32,160 nucleotides of DNA from Mesorhizobium metallidurans STM 2683. GTDB taxonomy: Bacteria; Pseudomonadota; Alphaproteobacteria; Rhizobiales; Rhizobiaceae. Numbering within the stretch: the stretch's first letter is position 1; every line of letters starts with the position of its first letter. Under the pieces are notes generated by a model. It was not told the origin of the DNA, ran no database searches, and saw only the letters and a program-made list of their open reading frames with translations. Location of the stretch: contig NZ_CAUM01000059.1 in NCBI RefSeq assembly GCF_000350085.1, positions 1 to 32,160 on the forward strand. Reading direction: 5' to 3'. The translations under genes were made by a program, and so were the position numbers. Shown one piece after another: positions 1 through 8,506 of this stretch.

Positions 1-476
1 TGCTGATCCTGAAGGAACTGCACGACACGATCGATCGCCTAACGGCAGAAGCCTATGGCTGGCCGGCCGAACTGTCCGACGAGCAGGTACTCGAAAGACT
101 GGTGGCGTTGAACGCCGAACGCGCCAAGGAAGAGGCTGCGGGGCAGGTTCGCTGGCTTCGGCCCGACTATCAGATATCGCGCTTTGCCAAGGGCACGGCG
201 GCGAAAACCGGCGAACTCGACCTCGGCGAGACCGTCGTATCGATCGATGCCGGCAAGCCCGTCTTCCCAAAAGACCGATACGAGCAGCCGCTGGCCGTGG
301 AAGCGTTGCTTTCGGCGAGCACCGTCCCGCTCGACGCCGCTGCAATCTCCCGCGCGTTCAAAGGGGGCGGAAAGAAGATCGAGCAACGTGTGGCGCAAGT
401 GCTTCTCACGTTGGCGCGCTATGGTCGGGTGACGCCACTTCCGGACGGTAAATTCGTCTCGCGCAAAGTGGCCTGA
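1..476 (+). CDS. DNA methyltransferase C-terminus (MmeI/YeeA-like), 5' end outside window
   Basis: This is the last ~157 codons of a gene that starts before the window; the reading frame is open from base 3 to the TGA at 474-476. The visible protein begins LILKELHDTIDRLTAEAYGW and continues with a VRWLRPDYQ motif, which I recognise as the C-terminal end of large class I SAM-dependent adenine DNA methyltransferases related to the MmeI/YeeA type. The SAM-binding and NPPY catalytic motifs would lie upstream and cannot be checked. The last ~60 residues look like a small helical/winged-helix tail. The stop is 9 bp from the Mrr-type nuclease gene, so the two are probably co-transcribed as a restriction-modification unit. 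Family assignment rests on the tail alone. Confidence 0.7.
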   Translation, partial: LILKELHDTIDRLTAEAYGWPAELSDEQVLERLVALNAERAKEEAAGQVRWLRPDYQISRFAKGTAAKTGELDLGETVVSIDAGKPVFPKDRYEQPLAVEALLSASTVPLDAAAISRAFKGGGKKIEQRVAQVLLTLARYGRVTPLPDGKFVSRKVA

Positions 477-485
477 GAAGAATAG

Positions 486-1346
486 ATGAAAGCGATCGTT
501 CCACCCTTTGCCGAGTTCTTCGTGCCTGTTCTCAGAGCGCTGGACGCCCTCGGAGGCTCGGCTTCGATCGAAGAAATCGACGACAAGACCGCTGCTTTGA
601 TGAACATTTCCGACGCGGCGCGGGCAGTGCTGGTTGGCGATGGGCCGAGGTCGAGATTCGACTATCGCTGCGCCTGGGCGCGAAGCTGGCTGAAAAATGC
701 AGGCCTCACGAACAACAGCGAGCGCGGCGTGTGGGCCCTGACGGCAGAGGGCCGTGCATCGCTGTCACTTGCTCCCGACGAGATCGTACGGCGCGTGAGG
801 CGAGCAGATGCCGCGTTGCGCAAGGCGAAGGTTATCGCGACTCCTGAGCGCGTGGAGGCCGAAGCGGAAGCAGCGGATATCGCCTTGAAGGACTGGCGAG
901 AGCAATTGCTGGACATCCTCTTGGCGCTGGACCCGGCGGCCTTTGAGCGACTGTGCCAGCGGCTTCTCCGGGAGGCGGGCTTCATCAAGGTGGAAGTGAC
1001 AGGTAGAAGCGGCGATGGTGGCATCGACGGCACCGGCGTATTGCGGGTCAACCTTCTTTCATTCCACGTGCTGTTCCAGTCCAAACGTTGGAAAGGGTCA
1101 GTTGGCGCGGGCGTTGTACGCGATTTTCGCGGCGCGATGGTGGGCAGAGCCGACAAGGGCCTGATTATCACCACCGGAACATTTACCGCAGACGCTCGGC
1201 GTGAGGCCGTGCGCGATGGGGCGCCGGCCATCGATCTGATCGATGGCGACGGATTATGCGACCTGCTCAAGGAGCAGAAGATCGGCGTATTGGTGAAGAT
1301 GGTCGAGGAAGTGACCGTGGACGAAGCTGCTTTCGCGGGATTTTAG
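486..1346 (+). CDS. Mrr-type restriction endonuclease
   Basis: The 286-residue protein has the two-domain layout of the Mrr family. Residues 1-95 match the winged-helix Mrr_N DNA-binding domain, ending in a VWALTAEGR motif. Residues ~140-260 form the PD-(D/E)xK-like Mrr catalytic domain: GDGGIDG with the acidic D181, then FQSKRW with Q198 and K200, giving the D...QxK signature typical of Mrr/Mrr_cat nucleases. E. coli Mrr is a type IV enzyme that cuts modified DNA, but Mrr-fold nucleases also serve as the cutting subunit of type II systems. The position 9 bp after a DNA methyltransferase favours the second role here (inference). The start ATG is preceded by a GAGAAG ribosome-binding site about 5 nt upstream. 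The gene converges on secA. Confidence 0.88.
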   Translation: MKAIVPPFAEFFVPVLRALDALGGSASIEEIDDKTAALMNISDAARAVLVGDGPRSRFDYRCAWARSWLKNAGLTNNSERGVWALTAEGRASLSLAPDEIVRRVRRADAALRKAKVIATPERVEAEAEAADIALKDWREQLLDILLALDPAAFERLCQRLLREAGFIKVEVTGRSGDGGIDGTGVLRVNLLSFHVLFQSKRWKGSVGAGVVRDFRGAMVGRADKGLIITTGTFTADARREAVRDGAPAIDLIDGDGLCDLLKEQKIGVLVKMVEEVTVDEAAFAGF

Positions 1347-1369
1347 CGGAGAGACCAGCGGGACAGCGC

Positions 1370-1463
1370 CCCCTCTGGCCCCCCTCAGGTGGGGAGATTG
1401 GCCAACCGCGAACGTCCGCGCCGCCCCTCATCCGCCCTTCGGGCACCCCGTGAACGGGGAGAA
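1370..1463. repeat. Palindromic intergenic repeat between the nuclease gene and secA
   Basis: The gap between the convergent nuclease gene and secA holds two GC-rich hairpins: CCCC/GGGG arms at 1381-1394, and CCCCGT/ACGGGG at 1446-1459 with a 2-nt loop, followed by GAGAAGGG. From memory this sequence type recurs between genes across Mesorhizobium genomes as a mosaic palindromic (RIME-like) element. It may also act as a bidirectional terminator. Membership of a repeat family is recalled, not tested. Confidence 0.5.
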
Positions 1464-1477
1464 GGGAAAGGCGTGCC

Positions 1478-4210
1478 TTACGCAAACGCTCCGTGGCAGT
1501 GCTTGTACTTCTTGCCCGAACCGCACGGGCAGGCCTCGTTGCGGCCGACCTTGCCCCAGGTGGCCTGGTTGTTGGGATCGCGGTTTTCGGGGGCGACGGT
1601 GGCGTTGGTCTCCCGGCGGACCAGAAGTGCTGTCTCGCCGCCGTCGAAATCGTCCTCGCCGGTGGAGCCGTCGATGTGGCTGCCGAACATGTCGGGCGCC
1701 TCGGGCGGCGGGGCTTCGGCCGCCTGGCGGACCAGCTCGACGCGCATCAACTGCGCTGTCACGGCCTGGCGCAGATTGCCGAGCATCGCCTGGAACAGTT
1801 CGAACGCCTCGCCCTTGTATTCCTGCAGCGGGTCGCGCTGGGCGTAGCCGCGGAAGCCGACGACCGAGCGCAAATGGTCGAGGTTGACGATGTGCTCGCG
1901 CCACAGGTGGTCGAGCGTCTGCAGCACCACCGAGCGCTCGACATAGGTCATGACGTCGGGGCCGAAACGCTCGGCGCGCTCCTTGGCGGCGGCGTCGGTG
2001 GCGGCCGCGATGCGCTCGCGGATATCGTCCTCGGCAATGCCTTCTTCCTTGACCCATTCCTCGATCGGCAGATCGAGGTTGAGGAATTCGGCGACCTCGG
2101 CCTTGAGGCCGGCGACGTCCCATTGCTCGGCATAGGCATTTTCGGGGATGGCCTTGGCGACGATCTCGTCGATGACGCCCTCGCGCATCTCGGCGATCAT
2201 TTCGGGAAGACCCTCGCCGTCCATCAATTCGATGCGCTGCTCGAACACCACCTTGCGCTGGTCGTTCGAGACGTCGTCATATTTCAACAGGTTCTTGCGG
2301 ATGTCGAAGTTGCGCGCCTCGACCTTCTTCTGCGCCTTTTCCAGCGCCTTGTTGATCCAGGGGTGGATGATCGCCTCGTCTTCCTTGAGGCCGAGCTTCT
2401 GCAGCATGCCGTCCATGCGCTCGGAGCCGAAGATGCGCATCAGATCGTCCTGGAGAGACAGGAAGAATTTGGAGCGGCCCGGATCGCCCTGGCGGCCGGA
2501 ACGACCTCTGAGCTGGTTGTCGATGCGGCGCGATTCATGGCGTTCGGTGGCGAGCACGTAGAGGCCGCCGGCGGCGAGCGCCTTTTCCTTCAGGCGGGCG
2601 ACGTCGTCGCGGATGGCCTTTTCCTTCGCCTCGCGCTCCGGGCCTTCCGGCATGTCGCCAAGCTCTTCGGCAATGCGCATCTCGGCATTGCCGCCGAGCT
2701 GGATGTCGGTGCCGCGGCCGGCCATGTTGGTTGCGATGGTGATGACGCCGGGCTTGCCGGCCTGGGCGACGATGGCCGCCTCGCGCTCGTGGTGGCGGGC
2801 GTTCAGCACCTCGAAATCCTTAAAACCTTCCTTGCGCAGGCGCTCGGCCAGCTGCTCGGATTTCTCGATCGAGGTGGTTCCGACCAGCGTCGGCTGGCCC
2901 CTGGAGCTGGCGTCCCTGATCTCCTTGACGATCGCCTTGTATTTTTCCTCGACCGTCCGGTAGACCTCGTCGTCCTCGTCCTTGCGGATGACCGGCAGAT
3001 TGGTCGGGATCTCGGTGACTTCGAGGCCGTAGATGTTGCCGAATTCCTCGGCCTCGGTCAGCGCCGTGCCGGTCATGCCGGAAAGCTTCTTGTAGAGGCG
3101 GAAATAGTTCTGGAAGGTGACCGAGGCGAGCGTCTGGTTCTCCGGCTGGATCGCCACATGCTCCTTGGCTTCGAGCGCCTGGTGCAGGCCCTCCGAATAG
3201 CGGCGGCCCGGCATCATGCGGCCGGTGAATTCGTCGATGATGACGATCTCGCCATTGCGCACGATATAGTCCTTGTCCTTCTGGAACAGCCGGTGCGCCT
3301 TCAGCGCATTGTTGACATGGTGGACGATGGCGACGTTCTCGACGTCGTAGAGCGACTCGCCCTTGAGCAGGCCGGCGTCGCGCAAAAGGTTCTCCAGCTT
3401 CTCGGTGCCGTCCTCGGTGAAGATCGAGGTCTTCTGCTTCTCGTCGATCTCGTAGTCGGCCGGGCCGAGCTTCAGCATGAAGGCGTCGATGGTGTTGTAC
3501 ATGTCCGAGCGGTCCTCGAGCGGACCGGAAATGATCAGCGGCGTGCGCGCCTCGTCGACCAGGATGGAATCGACCTCATCGACGATCGCGTAATTGTGAC
3601 CGCGCTGCACCATCTGGTTGCGCTCATACTTCATGTTGTCGCGCAGATAGTCGAAGCCGAGCTCGTTGTTGGTGGCGTAGGTGACGTCGGCGGCGTAGGC
3701 GACGCGGCGCTCCTCGTCGGACAGGCCGTGGACGATGACGCCGACGCTAAGGCCGAGGAATTTATAGACGCGGCCCATCCATTCGGAGTCGCGGGTGGCG
3801 AGGTAGTCGTTGACGGTGACGACATGGACGCCGTTGCCGGCGAGCGCGTTGAGATAGACCGGCAGCGTGGCGACCAGCGTCTTGCCCTCGCCGGTGCGCA
3901 TCTCGGCGATGCCGCCACTGTGCAGCACCATGCCGCCGATGAGCTGCACGTCGAACGGGCGCATGCCGAGCACGCGGCGGGCCGCCTCGCGCACCGTGGC
4001 GAAGGCCGGTATCAGCAGATCATCGAGAGAGGCGCCGTTGGCGATGTCCTGGCGGAATTTCCCGGTGCGGGCCGTCAGTTCGGCATCGGAGAGCTCCCGC
4101 ATCTCGTTTTCCATGGCGCTGATCGCCTCGACGCGCGGTCGGGTCGATTTGACCCGACGATCGTTGGAGGAGCCGAAAACCTTACGGGCGAGACCGCCGA
4201 GACTGACCAT
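1478..4210 (-). CDS. secA: Preprotein translocase ATPase SecA
   Basis: The 910-residue protein is full length for rhizobial SecA, the cytosolic ATPase that pushes unfolded preproteins through SecYEG. Walker A is MRTGEGKT at 104-111; the DEAD-type box appears as VDEVDS, followed by the preprotein cross-linking region and a second RecA-like domain with GRGTDI and RGRSGRQGD motifs. The C-terminus carries the zinc- and SecB-binding tail with C894, C896, C905 and H906, preceded by a variable acidic linker. The start gives the conserved [15 protein letters not shown]-terminus. It diverges from a periplasmic peptidyl-prolyl isomerase gene, so translocation and folding of exported proteins are encoded back to back. 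A good -35/-10 pair lies about 130-155 bp upstream. Confidence 0.98.
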   Translation of the reverse strand: MVSLGGLARKVFGSSNDRRVKSTRPRVEAISAMENEMRELSDAELTARTGKFRQDIANGASLDDLLIPAFATVREAARRVLGMRPFDVQLIGGMVLHSGGIAEMRTGEGKTLVATLPVYLNALAGNGVHVVTVNDYLATRDSEWMGRVYKFLGLSVGVIVHGLSDEERRVAYAADVTYATNNELGFDYLRDNMKYERNQMVQRGHNYAIVDEVDSILVDEARTPLIISGPLEDRSDMYNTIDAFMLKLGPADYEIDEKQKTSIFTEDGTEKLENLLRDAGLLKGESLYDVENVAIVHHVNNALKAHRLFQKDKDYIVRNGEIVIIDEFTGRMMPGRRYSEGLHQALEAKEHVAIQPENQTLASVTFQNYFRLYKKLSGMTGTALTEAEEFGNIYGLEVTEIPTNLPVIRKDEDDEVYRTVEEKYKAIVKEIRDASSRGQPTLVGTTSIEKSEQLAERLRKEGFKDFEVLNARHHEREAAIVAQAGKPGVITIATNMAGRGTDIQLGGNAEMRIAEELGDMPEGPEREAKEKAIRDDVARLKEKALAAGGLYVLATERHESRRIDNQLRGRSGRQGDPGRSKFFLSLQDDLMRIFGSERMDGMLQKLGLKEDEAIIHPWINKALEKAQKKVEARNFDIRKNLLKYDDVSNDQRKVVFEQRIELMDGEGLPEMIAEMREGVIDEIVAKAIPENAYAEQWDVAGLKAEVAEFLNLDLPIEEWVKEEGIAEDDIRERIAAATDAAAKERAERFGPDVMTYVERSVVLQTLDHLWREHIVNLDHLRSVVGFRGYAQRDPLQEYKGEAFELFQAMLGNLRQAVTAQLMRVELVRQAAEAPPPEAPDMFGSHIDGSTGEDDFDGGETALLVRRETNATVAPENRDPNNQATWGKVGRNEACPCGSGKKYKHCHGAFA

Positions 4211-4234
4211 CCAATGGCCCTTTCGATAGCATTC

Positions 4235-4288
4235 CTAGTCGTTGCGACGGGCACCGGCCGGCCCCATCAATTCCGCGTGAAACGCGGA
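4235..4288 (-). promoter_or_regulatory. secA leader hairpin and possible 10-codon upstream ORF
   Basis: The putative secA leader contains a perfect hairpin at 4272-4288 (arms TCCGCGT/ACGCGGA, loop GAA). Four bases after it on the minus strand an ATG at 4267 opens a 10-codon ORF (MGPAGARRND) ending in TAG at 4235-4237, upstream of the secA start at 4210. E. coli secA is controlled by an upstream arrest peptide, SecM, but this peptide has no SecM-like arrest motif. A regulatory role is only a suggestion; the mini-ORF has a weak ribosome-binding site. Confidence 0.25.
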
Positions 4289-4337
4289 CAAACGCAAAAA
4301 GCGCCCGGAAAACGGTTCTGGACGCAAAGTCGTTGGA

Positions 4338-4366
4338 CAGATAAGAGGGGGCTCAATCGATGTCAA
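4338..4366 (-). promoter_or_regulatory. Predicted sigma-70-type promoter of secA
   Basis: On the minus strand, TTGACA (4361-4366) is followed after exactly 17 bp by TATCTG (4338-4343). The -35 box is perfect and the -10 box is partial, which is usual in alphaproteobacteria. It would give a leader of about 120 nt before secA. Confidence 0.5.
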
Positions 4367-4451
4367 CGCCGCGCTCGCCCTGCCGACCGCGCCAAATTCC
4401 GCCACAATCTGGCTGATCTGAAACAGCCGCCAATCCCACTGGAGTTATCTC

Positions 4452-5381
4452 ATGTCCTTATTGTTCCGCCGCGTGTCGTTCGCCAGCCTTGGTCTGGCCG
4501 TCGGGTTGTCGGCTCTCTCACTGTCGCCGCTGATGGCGCAGGATGCCGCGCCCGCCCAGCCGGCGGCGCCCGCCCAGCCGACCGCTCCGGCGGCAGCGCC
4601 GGTCGATCCGAACGCAGTGGTGGCGACCGTCAACGGCCAGACGCTGACCGAGGCGGACCTTGGGCTTGCCGAAGGCGAGCTGTCGCAGCAGTTCGCGCAG
4701 ATGCCGCCCGAGCAGCGCCGCGCGGCCGCACTTTCGGCGGCGATCGAAATCAGGGTCATGGCCGCCCAGGCGGTCGCCACCGGCCTCGACAAGGATCCCG
4801 GTTTCCAGCGCCGCATGGCGTTCCTGCAGCAGCGCGCCCTGCATGGCGAGATGGTCGAGAAGAGCGTCGTCGACAAGGTAACGGATGCCGAGGTTCGCGC
4901 CCGCTACGACCAGGAAATCGCCAACACCCCGCCGACCAACGAGGTGAATGCCCGTCACATCCTCGTGAAGACGAAGGAAGAGGCCGACGCGATCATCAAG
5001 CAGCTCGACGGCGGCGCCGACTTCCAGAAGCTCGCCAACGAGAACACCAGCGATCCGAGCGGCAAGACCAATGGCGGCGACCTCGGCTGGTTCGGTCCGG
5101 GCCAGATGGTGCCGGAATTCGACAAGGTGGTCTTCGCGCTGGCGGTCGGCAAATACACCGAGCAGCCGGTGCAGTCGCAGTTCGGCTGGCACGTCATCAA
5201 GGTCGAGGACAAGCGCACCAAGCAGCCGCCGGCCTTCGACGAGGTCAAGGACCAGGCCAAGCAGGCGGTCATCCGCGACAAGTATTTCGCCCTGGTCAAG
5301 CAACTGCGCGCCGCCGCCAAGGTCGAAATCCCCGACGCCAACCTGAAGAAGACAGTCGACACGCTGGAAAGCGCGAAGTAA
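4452..5381 (+). CDS. Exported parvulin-type peptidyl-prolyl cis-trans isomerase
   Basis: The 309-residue protein begins with a signal peptide (basic MSLLFRR, a hydrophobic core, likely cleavage near residue 29 after LMA). A Pro/Ala-rich linker covers 33-50. Residues ~55-160 resemble the SurA/PrsA N-terminal chaperone region. The parvulin (PpiC) domain spans about 163-255, with the hallmark NARHILVKT, GGDLGWF and FGWHVIKV segments. It probably isomerises prolyl bonds of secreted or outer-membrane proteins in the periplasm. A GGAG ribosome-binding site lies 7 nt before the ATG. Divergent secA supports a role in export. The symbol is left open because rhizobia have several parvulins. Confidence 0.92.
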   Translation: MSLLFRRVSFASLGLAVGLSALSLSPLMAQDAAPAQPAAPAQPTAPAAAPVDPNAVVATVNGQTLTEADLGLAEGELSQQFAQMPPEQRRAAALSAAIEIRVMAAQAVATGLDKDPGFQRRMAFLQQRALHGEMVEKSVVDKVTDAEVRARYDQEIANTPPTNEVNARHILVKTKEEADAIIKQLDGGADFQKLANENTSDPSGKTNGGDLGWFGPGQMVPEFDKVVFALAVGKYTEQPVQSQFGWHVIKVEDKRTKQPPAFDEVKDQAKQAVIRDKYFALVKQLRAAAKVEIPDANLKKTVDTLESAK

Positions 5382-5411
5382 TTCAGGGCCGTATCAGGTT
5401 TGGATGGTGAC

Positions 5412-5434
5412 AGGGCGCCGCAAGGCGCCCTTTT
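5412..5434 (+). terminator. Rho-independent terminator after the isomerase gene
   Basis: A perfect 8-bp stem AGGGCGCC/GGCGCCCT with a GCAA tetraloop is followed by TTT, 30 bp after the isomerase stop codon. The hairpin also lies just past the 3' end of the minus-strand glycosyltransferase gene, but in that direction there is no T-tract. Confidence 0.85.
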
Positions 5435-5436
5435 GC

Positions 5437-6396
5437 TTACCGATAATGCGTCGATGCCTTGAATGCCGCCGGATCATCGGCGGCGAGCGCGCCAGAAAAT
5501 TCGGGGACCCGCACCACAAGCATCATTGCCCAGAACAGCGGCCAGTCCGTCCAGCGGCAGAACTGATTGCCCACGGCCTGCGCGGTCTGGCGGTTTTCCT
5601 TGAACGACGTCGCCACGGCGCGATAGGCGAGGCCGAGCTTCGAGCGATGCGGTTTCCTGCGCTGCTCCATCCGCGCGAACTGGTAACCCTTGTTCCGCCT
5701 GACGTCCCAGATGAAACCCAAGCCCTCATAGGCGTGGATCGAGATGGCCCTGGGCGCAACCTCCATGGCGACGCCGTCCTTCAGCATGGCATGCTGGCGC
5801 AGATGCGAGCTGACGAAGGGACCGTGATCGGCCTCGAAGCGATAGCGTTCGAGCACCTGGCGCCGGTAGAGCGCGCCATTGTTGCTGGCATGAATGACCT
5901 GGCCATGCCGGTTGCGGCGCTCGATGAAGCCGCGGTCGAGCAGCGACATCACCCTTTTCATCATGTTCTCTTCGCCGTAGCTGGTCCGCCCGGAAACCGC
6001 GCCGAGCTGCGGGTCCTTCCCGGCGGTTTCGTAGAGGGCCGCCAGCCAGCCCGGCCGCGGCAGACAGTCGGCCTCGACCACCGCAACCAGATCATGACGG
6101 CAGTATGCGAGTGCGGCGTCCTTCAGCTGCGAGGACTCGTCGCTGTCATGGGTTGCGACGATCACCGACGGGCAGAGCCAGGCGGGCTTGCCGGCGAACT
6201 CGGCCTCGATTTTCGAATGATGGCTGCCTGAAGTCTGGTCATTGGGCAGCATGATGACGATTTCGCCGGGAATGCCCTGGCGGTCCTGCGCATAGGCCTG
6301 CAGCGAGCGCCGCAATTCCGCGTCGCCATCCGCTGTCAGATAGTCGGAAACGATGATCAGGCTGACCGGCAGCACTCGGGATGTTCTTTCAAGCAA
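5437..6396 (-). CDS. Glycosyltransferase, family 2 (GT-A fold)
   Basis: I place the start at the TTG at 6396, because a strong GGGAGGA ribosome-binding site (6405-6411) sits 8 nt before it; the frame stays open further upstream but overlaps the TetR gene. The 319-residue product opens with a GT-A nucleotide-binding strand (VSLIIVS, 11-16). The acidic metal/sugar-nucleotide motif is VEADC, with E108 and D110 in place of the classical DxD. It continues with conserved GT2 features: PGWLAALYE, ASNNGALYRR and a C-terminal hydrophobic segment WPLFWAMMLVV. It probably transfers a sugar onto a surface polysaccharide or lipid; donor and acceptor are unknown. It follows the TetR gene by 14 bp, so the two form an operon. 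Confidence 0.8.
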   Translation of the reverse strand: MLERTSRVLPVSLIIVSDYLTADGDAELRRSLQAYAQDRQGIPGEIVIMLPNDQTSGSHHSKIEAEFAGKPAWLCPSVIVATHDSDESSQLKDAALAYCRHDLVAVVEADCLPRPGWLAALYETAGKDPQLGAVSGRTSYGEENMMKRVMSLLDRGFIERRNRHGQVIHASNNGALYRRQVLERYRFEADHGPFVSSHLRQHAMLKDGVAMEVAPRAISIHAYEGLGFIWDVRRNKGYQFARMEQRRKPHRSKLGLAYRAVATSFKENRQTAQAVGNQFCRWTDWPLFWAMMLVVRVPEFSGALAADDPAAFKASTHYR

Positions 6397-6410
6397 GCCG
6401 CCGATCCTCC

Positions 6411-7010
6411 CTAACGACCATGTGCAAGTATGCCTTGTACCATATAGCGAACCGCGGTGCGTAGTGTCGCATCGTCCTCGTCGAGACGATTGGTGAGAAG
6501 ATGCTTCCAGGCGAAGGAGGCGAGCAGGTCGGCGACGAGCGCGGCGTCGACATCGACTGCCACCTCGCCGCGCGCCTTGGCGCGATCGATCATCTGGCCG
6601 GTATGGGAGCGGCGGCCTTTCGAATAGTCGGCAAGGGCCGCCCCGGCGGCCGGGTCCGACTGCGCCTCGGCGATCAGCGATCGGAACACGCTGCCCGACG
6701 ATGTCTCGCGCCAGTGCGAAAACAGGTTTTTGAGGAAGCCGACGAGATCGTCCTCGATGTTGCCGGTGTCGGGGCTGTCGACACGTTTGCCGCGCTGATA
6801 GATTTCGAGTAGCAAGGCTGCCTTGCTCGGCCACCAGCGATAGATCGTCGGTTTGCCGGCACGCGCCCGCCGGGCCACGGCTTCGATCGAAAAGCCGGCA
6901 TAGCCGGCCTCGACCAGCACCGCTTCGGCGGCGTCGAGAATGGCCTCGGCGCTGTCGGGGTTGCGTCGCGCGCCGATCGACTTGCGCCCCGAATCAGCGT
7001 CCTCGGCCAT
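6411..7010 (-). CDS. TetR/AcrR-family transcriptional regulator
   Basis: The helix-turn-helix lies in the N-terminal 65 residues: AILDAAEAVLVEAGYAGFSI, then VARRARAGKPTIYRWWPSK, the classic TetR recognition-helix signature ending in Y-R-W-W. The rest (~130 residues) is a helical ligand-binding/dimerisation domain with no recognisable ligand. I chose the ATG at 7010 (199 residues) because an AGGA lies 8 nt upstream; an ATG at 7019 and a TTG at 7043 are alternatives. The glycosyltransferase gene follows in the same operon. argJ diverges from it, about 225 bp away. It probably represses its own operon, though I saw no convincing operator palindrome. Confidence 0.88.
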   Translation of the reverse strand: MAEDADSGRKSIGARRNPDSAEAILDAAEAVLVEAGYAGFSIEAVARRARAGKPTIYRWWPSKAALLLEIYQRGKRVDSPDTGNIEDDLVGFLKNLFSHWRETSSGSVFRSLIAEAQSDPAAGAALADYSKGRRSHTGQMIDRAKARGEVAVDVDAALVADLLASFAWKHLLTNRLDEDDATLRTAVRYMVQGILAHGR

Positions 7011-7234
7011 TCCTGTCATCCTCGCCAACAATTTCTCGGGCAATCATATGTGAGCTGGCGATGAAACGAAACGTCCCGTTCCACCAACAGCCATGATGCT
7101 GACAAATCGCCCGGTGCGGGAGTGGCGGAAACCGGAACCCCCGCGTCACGGCCGGCTGCGAAAACGCCCTTGCACCGGCGCGCCGTATCGGGCAAACCGG
7201 CCTTCCCTTTGCGATGTTCCCGCCCGAGGTCCCC

Positions 7235-8476
7235 ATGTCCGTAACGATTTCGCCGCTCGCGCCGAAGAAATATCCCAAAATGCCCGCGATCGAGGGCGTG
7301 CGCATCGCCACCGCCGAGGCCGGGATAAAGTATAAGAGCCGCACCGACCTGCTGGCCATGGTCTTCGACGCCGGCACCACGGTGGCCGGCGTGTTCACCA
7401 GGTCGAAATGCCCGTCGGCGCCGGTCGATTTCTGCCGGCAGAATCTGGGGCAAGGCAAGGCGCGTGTGCTTGTCGTCAATTCCGGCAACGCCAATGCCTT
7501 CACCGGCAAGAAGGGCCGGACCTCCACGGCCATGACCGGTGAGGCGGCGGCCAAAGCGGCGGGATGCACGCCGGGCGAGGTGTTCCTGGCCTCCACCGGT
7601 GTGATTGGCGAGCCGCTCGATACCGGCAAATTCAGCCATCTGCTCGCCGGGCTGGTCGGGCACGGGAAGCCGGAACTGTGGATCGAAGCCGCCAAGGCGA
7701 TCATGACCACGGATACCTATGCCAAGGTGGCGACCGCGACCATCAAGCTCGGTGATGCCGACGTCACCATCAACGGTATCGCCAAGGGCGCCGGCATGAT
7801 CGCGCCCGACATGGCGACGATGCTCTCCTTCATTGCCACCGACGCGCCGATCGCGGCACCCGTGCTGCAGGATCTGTTGTCGCGCGGCACGGCCAAGACC
7901 TTCAATGCGGTCACCGTCGACAGCGACACCTCGACCAGCGACACGCTGCTGATGTTTGCCACCGGCACGGCGGCGCGTCGCGGCGCGCCTCTAATCAGCG
8001 ATCCCAGGGATGCGCGCCTCGGTGCGTTCCGCCGCGCGCTCGGCAAGGTGCTGAAATCGCTGGCGCTGCAAGTGGTGCGCGACGGCGAGGGCGCGCGCAA
8101 GCAGGTCGAAGTCACCGTTACCGGAGCGAAATCGGCGCGCTCGGCCAAGCGCATCGCGCTGTCCATCGCCAATTCGCCGCTGGTCAAGACGGCGGTTGCC
8201 GGCGAGGACGCCAATTGGGGCCGCGTCGTCATGGCCGTCGGCAAGGCCGGTGAGCCGGCCGACCGCGACCTTCTGTCGATCTGGTTCGGCGACAACCGGC
8301 TGGCGCATGAGGGCGAGCGCGACCCTGCCTATTCAGAAGAGGCGACATCGGCCTATATGAAGCGCGACGAAATCCGCATCCGCGCCGATATTGGCATCGG
8401 CCGCGGCAAGGCAACGGTGTGGACCTGCGACCTCACCAAGGAATATGTCGCCATCAACGGCGACTATCGCAGCTGA
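7235..8476 (+). CDS. argJ: Bifunctional glutamate N-acetyltransferase / ornithine acetyltransferase
   Basis: The 413-residue protein matches ArgJ in length and sequence. ArgJ moves the acetyl group from N-acetylornithine to glutamate (and in bifunctional forms also uses acetyl-CoA), closing the cyclic arginine pathway in the cytoplasm. The self-cleavage site is the conserved [14 protein letters not shown] block; Thr195 of MATML would become the N-terminal nucleophile of the beta chain. [11 protein letters not shown] and [10 protein letters not shown] motifs are also present. I chose the ATG at 7235 ([12 protein letters not shown]) because GAGG lies 5 nt before it; the ATG at 7214 lacks this. 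The stop codon lies in an 18-bp tandem duplication that leads straight into the GNAT gene. Confidence 0.97.
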   Translation: MSVTISPLAPKKYPKMPAIEGVRIATAEAGIKYKSRTDLLAMVFDAGTTVAGVFTRSKCPSAPVDFCRQNLGQGKARVLVVNSGNANAFTGKKGRTSTAMTGEAAAKAAGCTPGEVFLASTGVIGEPLDTGKFSHLLAGLVGHGKPELWIEAAKAIMTTDTYAKVATATIKLGDADVTINGIAKGAGMIAPDMATMLSFIATDAPIAAPVLQDLLSRGTAKTFNAVTVDSDTSTSDTLLMFATGTAARRGAPLISDPRDARLGAFRRALGKVLKSLALQVVRDGEGARKQVEVTVTGAKSARSAKRIALSIANSPLVKTAVAGEDANWGRVVMAVGKAGEPADRDLLSIWFGDNRLAHEGERDPAYSEEATSAYMKRDEIRIRADIGIGRGKATVWTCDLTKEYVAINGDYRS

Positions 8477-8506
8477 GGAATTTGGCGTAGCTGAGGAATT
8501 TGGCGG
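8471..8506. repeat. 18-bp tandem duplication across the argJ stop and GNAT start
   Basis: Two adjacent 18-bp copies (8471-8488 and 8489-8506) differ only in the last base. The first holds the argJ TGA stop; the second supplies the GAGGA ribosome-binding site and TTG start of the next gene. A partial third copy (AGCTGA) follows. It looks like a replication-slippage duplication. Confidence 0.9.

Noticed and set aside
1493..5410. A 1305-codon plus-strand open frame antisense to secA and reaching past the isomerase start
   Set aside because: It mirrors secA codon by codon; high third-position GC leaves the complementary frame free of stops. The translation is a low-complexity Val/Ala/Asp/Leu-rich string without any family motif.
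7044..7234. Operator for the TetR regulator in the TetR-argJ gap
   Set aside because: I found only short, imperfect symmetry (AACG/CGTT) near 7065-7080, too weak to call.
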